Of a stretch of 64,000 nt of DNA, positions 61,284-64,000 are shown in pieces. Below the pieces are notes generated by a model. The model was given only the letters and a program-made list of their open reading frames with translations, was not told the origin of the DNA and did not search any database. Position numbers and translations under genes: made by a program. Numbering within the stretch: position 1 is the stretch's first letter; each line of letters begins with the position of its first letter. This stretch comes from Phycisphaerales bacterium (GTDB lineage: Bacteria; Planctomycetota; Phycisphaerae; Phycisphaerales; SM1A02): assembly GCA_022446965.1 (NCBI GenBank), contig JAKVBV010000003.1, positions 30,113-94,112 of the forward strand. Reading direction: 5' to 3'.

Positions 61284-62483
61284 TCAGGATGGATCGCTTG
61301 CTCGAGGGAAGGCCTCAACCGGCAGGAGGGCCCCGTCAAGGCGGTTTTGGCCGCCTTCTGTGGCTGGCGGCGCGACCCAGACCACCAGGACATGCTCGCC
61401 GAGGGCGGCGGCCTGAGGGACGCCGGCGCGGCGTCCGTTGGGCACGCGGGCCAGCGTTTCGACGGGTCCGAGCCGTCCGTCGTGATGCATGACGGCGCAC
61501 TGCAGCCACTGGCCGGCATCGTCTTGACCGAGCCACACCACCATGGCGCCATCGTCAAGCAGCACGAGGGCGGGACGCCCCGCGGCTCGTGTGCCATCGA
61601 TGCGGTGGGGTGTGCCAAAGTGCGCCCCGGCATCGGTGGACCACGCAATGCGCAGTCCTGGATGTTCACCGCCACTGCTGAACCACACCACGGCGACGCG
61701 GTCACCGCGTGACGCGATGCGCGGTCCGTTCACCGGGCAGCCGTTGATGCGCCACTGGCCGTCGTTGACAGGCGCAGGCTTCGTCCATGCGTGCGCCACG
61801 TGCCTGACGATGGCGATGTCGCGTTCTTCCTCCGGCCCACGGTCCCGCACGACCACTGCAGGCCCGGTGGCGAGCATGGCCGCGTCTGTTGGGCAGCATT
61901 CACACACTCGTGTGTCGAGCGCCGTGCTTTCGTACACGTGATCACCGACGTGCGCCGTGCGTAGCATCATGTCGCCGGCACCGTGACCGTCGTGTCCGTC
62001 GCCCGTCATGGCGCGGCCGTCCAGCCAAAAGGCGCGAACACCGCCACCCTCAGGGATCATCGACACGAAGCCGTGTTCGCCGACCACGCGGTCGTCGTTG
62101 AGTGTTCCCATGTGAATCCACGGGCCGCCGGGTTCGGCGCGTGCGATGCCGATGTCGTAGGCATAGGTGCCCGGCCCGCTTTGTTGCAACCATGTTGCGT
62201 AGCGCATGCCGTCTGCAGCCTGGCAGAGACGAGGCACATCGGCCCAGTTGGCGAAGAAGTCGCTGCGCTGCGTGACGGTTTCCGGGGAAGTCCACTGGGC
62301 GTCTTCACCGATGGGGCGAAAAGTTGTGCGGAGGGCCATCGTGCCGTCGTCCGCGGTCTCGAGCCAGGTGAGCCAGGCGCCAGTGTCGGTGGCGTGCAAC
62401 GACGGCGCCATGGCGAAGTCACCTGATGGTGGTGGGGTTGGAACAGGTCCGGCCAACGCAAGCGAGACAAGCAGTGTGTGCAT
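61284..62483 (-). CDS. exported sialidase-like beta-propeller protein
   Basis: 399 residues with a short signal peptide (1-12) and repeated propeller-like blocks (GDFAMAPSLHATDTGAWLTW, WFSSGGEHPGLRIAWSTDAG, ALGEHVLVVWVA), as in BNR/Asp-box proteins. A conserved VCECCPTDA near residue 195 suggests a metal or disulfide site. Catalytic residues of sialidases are not apparent. His/Gly-rich DGHDGHGAGD near residue 165. No partner gene is obvious. Confidence 0.65.
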   Translation of the reverse strand: MHTLLVSLALAGPVPTPPPSGDFAMAPSLHATDTGAWLTWLETADDGTMALRTTFRPIGEDAQWTSPETVTQRSDFFANWADVPRLCQAADGMRYATWLQQSGPGTYAYDIGIARAEPGGPWIHMGTLNDDRVVGEHGFVSMIPEGGGVRAFWLDGRAMTGDGHDGHGAGDMMLRTAHVGDHVYESTALDTRVCECCPTDAAMLATGPAVVVRDRGPEEERDIAIVRHVAHAWTKPAPVNDGQWRINGCPVNGPRIASRGDRVAVVWFSSGGEHPGLRIAWSTDAGAHFGTPHRIDGTRAAGRPALVLLDDGAMVVWLGQDDAGQWLQCAVMHHDGRLGPVETLARVPNGRRAGVPQAAALGEHVLVVWVAPPATEGGQNRLDGALLPVEAFPRASDPS

Positions 62484-62524
62484 GGGGGCATGATCACCGC
62501 CACGCGGGGGCGCGTCCAGTTGGG

Positions 62525-63124
62525 TCAGGGTGTGGGCACGTCATGCACGTGCGTGCGCTTTCCCGCCCAGGCGCACAGAATCTCCACGGCGACCTGTGCG
62601 CCGATGCCGGCTGCGATGGCAAACTGACTTGAGCCGCCGGCCAGTACACCTGCGACGTGGGCATTGGTGTCGATGGCGAAGCTCTCGTGGGGCAGGCGGA
62701 TGCGGCCTGGTTTGCCTTGGGGGTGGTGCGCCTGGGGGGATACCGGCACGCCGGTGATGTCCAGCCGCTTGTAGCCCGTGGCCAGCACGAGGTGCGCCGT
62801 ATGGTGCGTGGTGGGGGTCGTGTCGGTCACGGTCCAGCCTTCAGGCTGGTGCACAACCGCACTGACCGTGCTGTCGATGATCATGCCGCGGTCGCCGGCG
62901 AGGTCGAGAAAGTGCGATCGCATGTCGGCGAGCACCGCGTCACCGCGGGTGCCTCGGGCAATACCCGGAGCGTTGTTCAGTTGGGCGCGGTCGAGATCGC
63001 TCAGTCCCGAGTCAATGATCATGATGCGGCGTTCGCCGTACCACGGCTTGCCGTGCGCCGAAGCAAGCGTGATGCCACAGGTCAAGCCAGCCGGACCACC
63101 GCCAATGATGAGCACGTCGAACAT
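62525..63124 (-). CDS. short FAD-binding oxidoreductase related to thioredoxin reductase
   Basis: 199 residues. The FAD half is complete: VLIIGGGPAGLTCGITLA at the start, LVLATGYK near 112 and the C-terminal FAD-binding region VAGVLAGGSSQFAIAAG (about 158-174). The NADPH-binding domain and the CxxC of thioredoxin reductase are missing, so it is about 120 residues shorter than that enzyme. Similar short proteins are known in the family; electron donor and acceptor are unknown. Confidence 0.8.
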   Translation of the reverse strand: MFDVLIIGGGPAGLTCGITLASAHGKPWYGERRIMIIDSGLSDLDRAQLNNAPGIARGTRGDAVLADMRSHFLDLAGDRGMIIDSTVSAVVHQPEGWTVTDTTPTTHHTAHLVLATGYKRLDITGVPVSPQAHHPQGKPGRIRLPHESFAIDTNAHVAGVLAGGSSQFAIAAGIGAQVAVEILCAWAGKRTHVHDVPTP

Positions 63125-63201
63125 GGTGCGGCAGGGTAGCGATGTGCTTGGGTGGCGGTGGGCCGTTGAACCTTGGAATAAGGATTCCGTTTGGAGACTG
63201 T

Positions 63202-64000
63202 CTATGCCTTGCCGTACTTGCCGGCCGAGTCCAGTTCCACGGGGGCATAGCCGTCCTTGCTGCGGTAGTACAGCATCAAGGCGATGTACGACACCAGCAT
63301 GAAGATGGGCAAGATCGACACTGCGAAGAGTGCATCGGCCTTGCCGGTGCGCTGCGCTGTTTCGATCACGGCCTTGGCCTCGCCGCTGGCCGACGCTGCA
63401 TCGGGAGTGAGCGACTGGTAGGCACCAAACAGGCTCTGCTTTTCAGGTCCCACATACTCAGCCGCCACCGTTTCGTTGGCGCTCTGCAGGGCGGCCACGA
63501 TGCTGGTGTCCTGCACATTGCCCAACCATGGGTTGCCCAGCACGCCCACGCCGAGCATGCCAACGCCGGCGATCAAGTTCAGCGTCATTGCACCGCCCTT
63601 TGGGAACTGCTCGGCCACAAGGCCCAGCGTGGTGGGCCAGAAGAACGTCTGCCCGATGCCGTACACGGTGGCGGCGATCAGAATGACCACGGCGCCCACG
63701 GCGACGTCGTCAGCCAGCACGCTGAGCCACCAGATGCCCACGGTCACGATGGCCGCGCTCGTGGCGAGCACACCCAGTGGCTTGAGGGCGGCCACCAGTG
63801 GCCCGCATAGGAAGCGAAGCGTCATCATGATGAGCGCGGTGTACACCAGCACCCAGCCAGAACTAATGCCAAGTGCCCCTTCCCATGCTGGCGCGAGCAG
63901 ATCCTTCACCCACGAGTCGGGGCCCAGTTCAGTGGTGGCCAGGGCGAGCATGATCAGCAGTAGACCGATGTACATGGGCCGGCCGAAAGACCGAATTGCG
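63202..64000 (-). CDS. MFS transporter, C-terminal part, cut by the window edge
   Basis: 265 codons are visible; the frame stays open past the right edge, with AIRSFGRP upstream of an internal Met, so the true start is outside. About seven membrane helices are seen, with GLLLIMLALATTE and TLRFLCGPLVAAL, and GVGMLGVGVLGNPWLG. A hydrophilic loop near SQ-SLTPDAASASGE separates the last helices, and the C-terminus is short. It looks like a sugar- or nucleoside-type MFS carrier, but substrate is unknown. Confidence 0.8.
   Translation of the reverse strand, partial: AIRSFGRPMYIGLLLIMLALATTELGPDSWVKDLLAPAWEGALGISSGWVLVYTALIMMTLRFLCGPLVAALKPLGVLATSAAIVTVGIWWLSVLADDVAVGAVVILIAATVYGIGQTFFWPTTLGLVAEQFPKGGAMTLNLIAGVGMLGVGVLGNPWLGNVQDTSIVAALQSANETVAAEYVGPEKQSLFGAYQSLTPDAASASGEAKAVIETAQRTGKADALFAVSILPIFMLVSYIALMLYYRSKDGYAPVELDSAGKYGKA

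Overview
The window is 64 kb of GC-rich chromosomal DNA from a planctomycete, most likely of the class Phycisphaerae. This placement is inferred from content: secreted proteins ending in dockerin-like Asp/Asn-rich repeats, cysteine-rich 'GACC' modules, a Planctomycetes-type cytochrome c membrane protein with leucine-rich repeats, many prepilin-like N-termini, and an almost universal use of 4-base ATGA/GTGA gene overlaps. No transposase, integrase, phage gene or CRISPR array is visible.

Left part (1-14.5 kb): a prepilin-like gene cut by the left edge; then a minus-strand transcription unit led by a cobalamin riboswitch (3766-3925) that reads through a secreted dockerin-like protein, a prepilin, a [2Fe-2S] BFD-like protein, moeA and moaD. 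A HEAT-repeat exoprotein, a tRNA-Thr(CGT) and a LolA-like protein follow on the plus strand. Two large related secreted proteins (7443-9410, 9575-11950) are built from pre-peptidase-like domains, GACC cysteine modules and dockerin-like tails. A cytochrome c/LRR membrane protein, a small lipoprotein and a YjbQ-family protein end this part.

Middle (14.5-35.9 kb): a helix-turn-helix protein, a thioredoxin-like protein, sucC without an adjacent sucD, a DUF418 membrane protein, a divergent Gfo/Idh/MocA-like protein, the RNase P RNA gene rnpB (minus strand, with terminator and a probable promoter), an M28 zinc exopeptidase with PDZ domain, pgsA-pgpA, and the membrane arm of complex I as nuoJKLMN. 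After it lie a DUF255 thioredoxin-fold protein, an asparaginase-like single domain and a POT-family transporter that carries a large insertion resembling a type II secretion pseudopilin domain.

Right part (35.9-64 kb): a complete minus-strand type II secretion operon (51449 down to 35925: exoprotein, GspE, F, G, H, I, J, K, L-like, M-like, a GspC-position protein, GspD, lipoprotein). The GspC-position protein carries one GACC module of the same kind as the secreted proteins at 7-12 kb, suggesting a link between machine and substrates. Beyond it are an orphan scoA, a heme oxygenase with a C-terminal Cys-Pro motif, two MFS transporters (one cut by the right edge), an ABC exporter with a LolA-like partner, metH (B12-dependent methionine synthase), an RRM protein, a sialidase-like propeller protein and a minimal FAD protein related to thioredoxin reductase.

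Two themes connect the genes. One is B12: riboswitch-controlled surface protein and metH. The other is export of large cysteine-rich proteins by the type II system. Start codons were chosen by Shine-Dalgarno matches, overlaps with the upstream stop and position of conserved domains; several remain uncertain and are marked.
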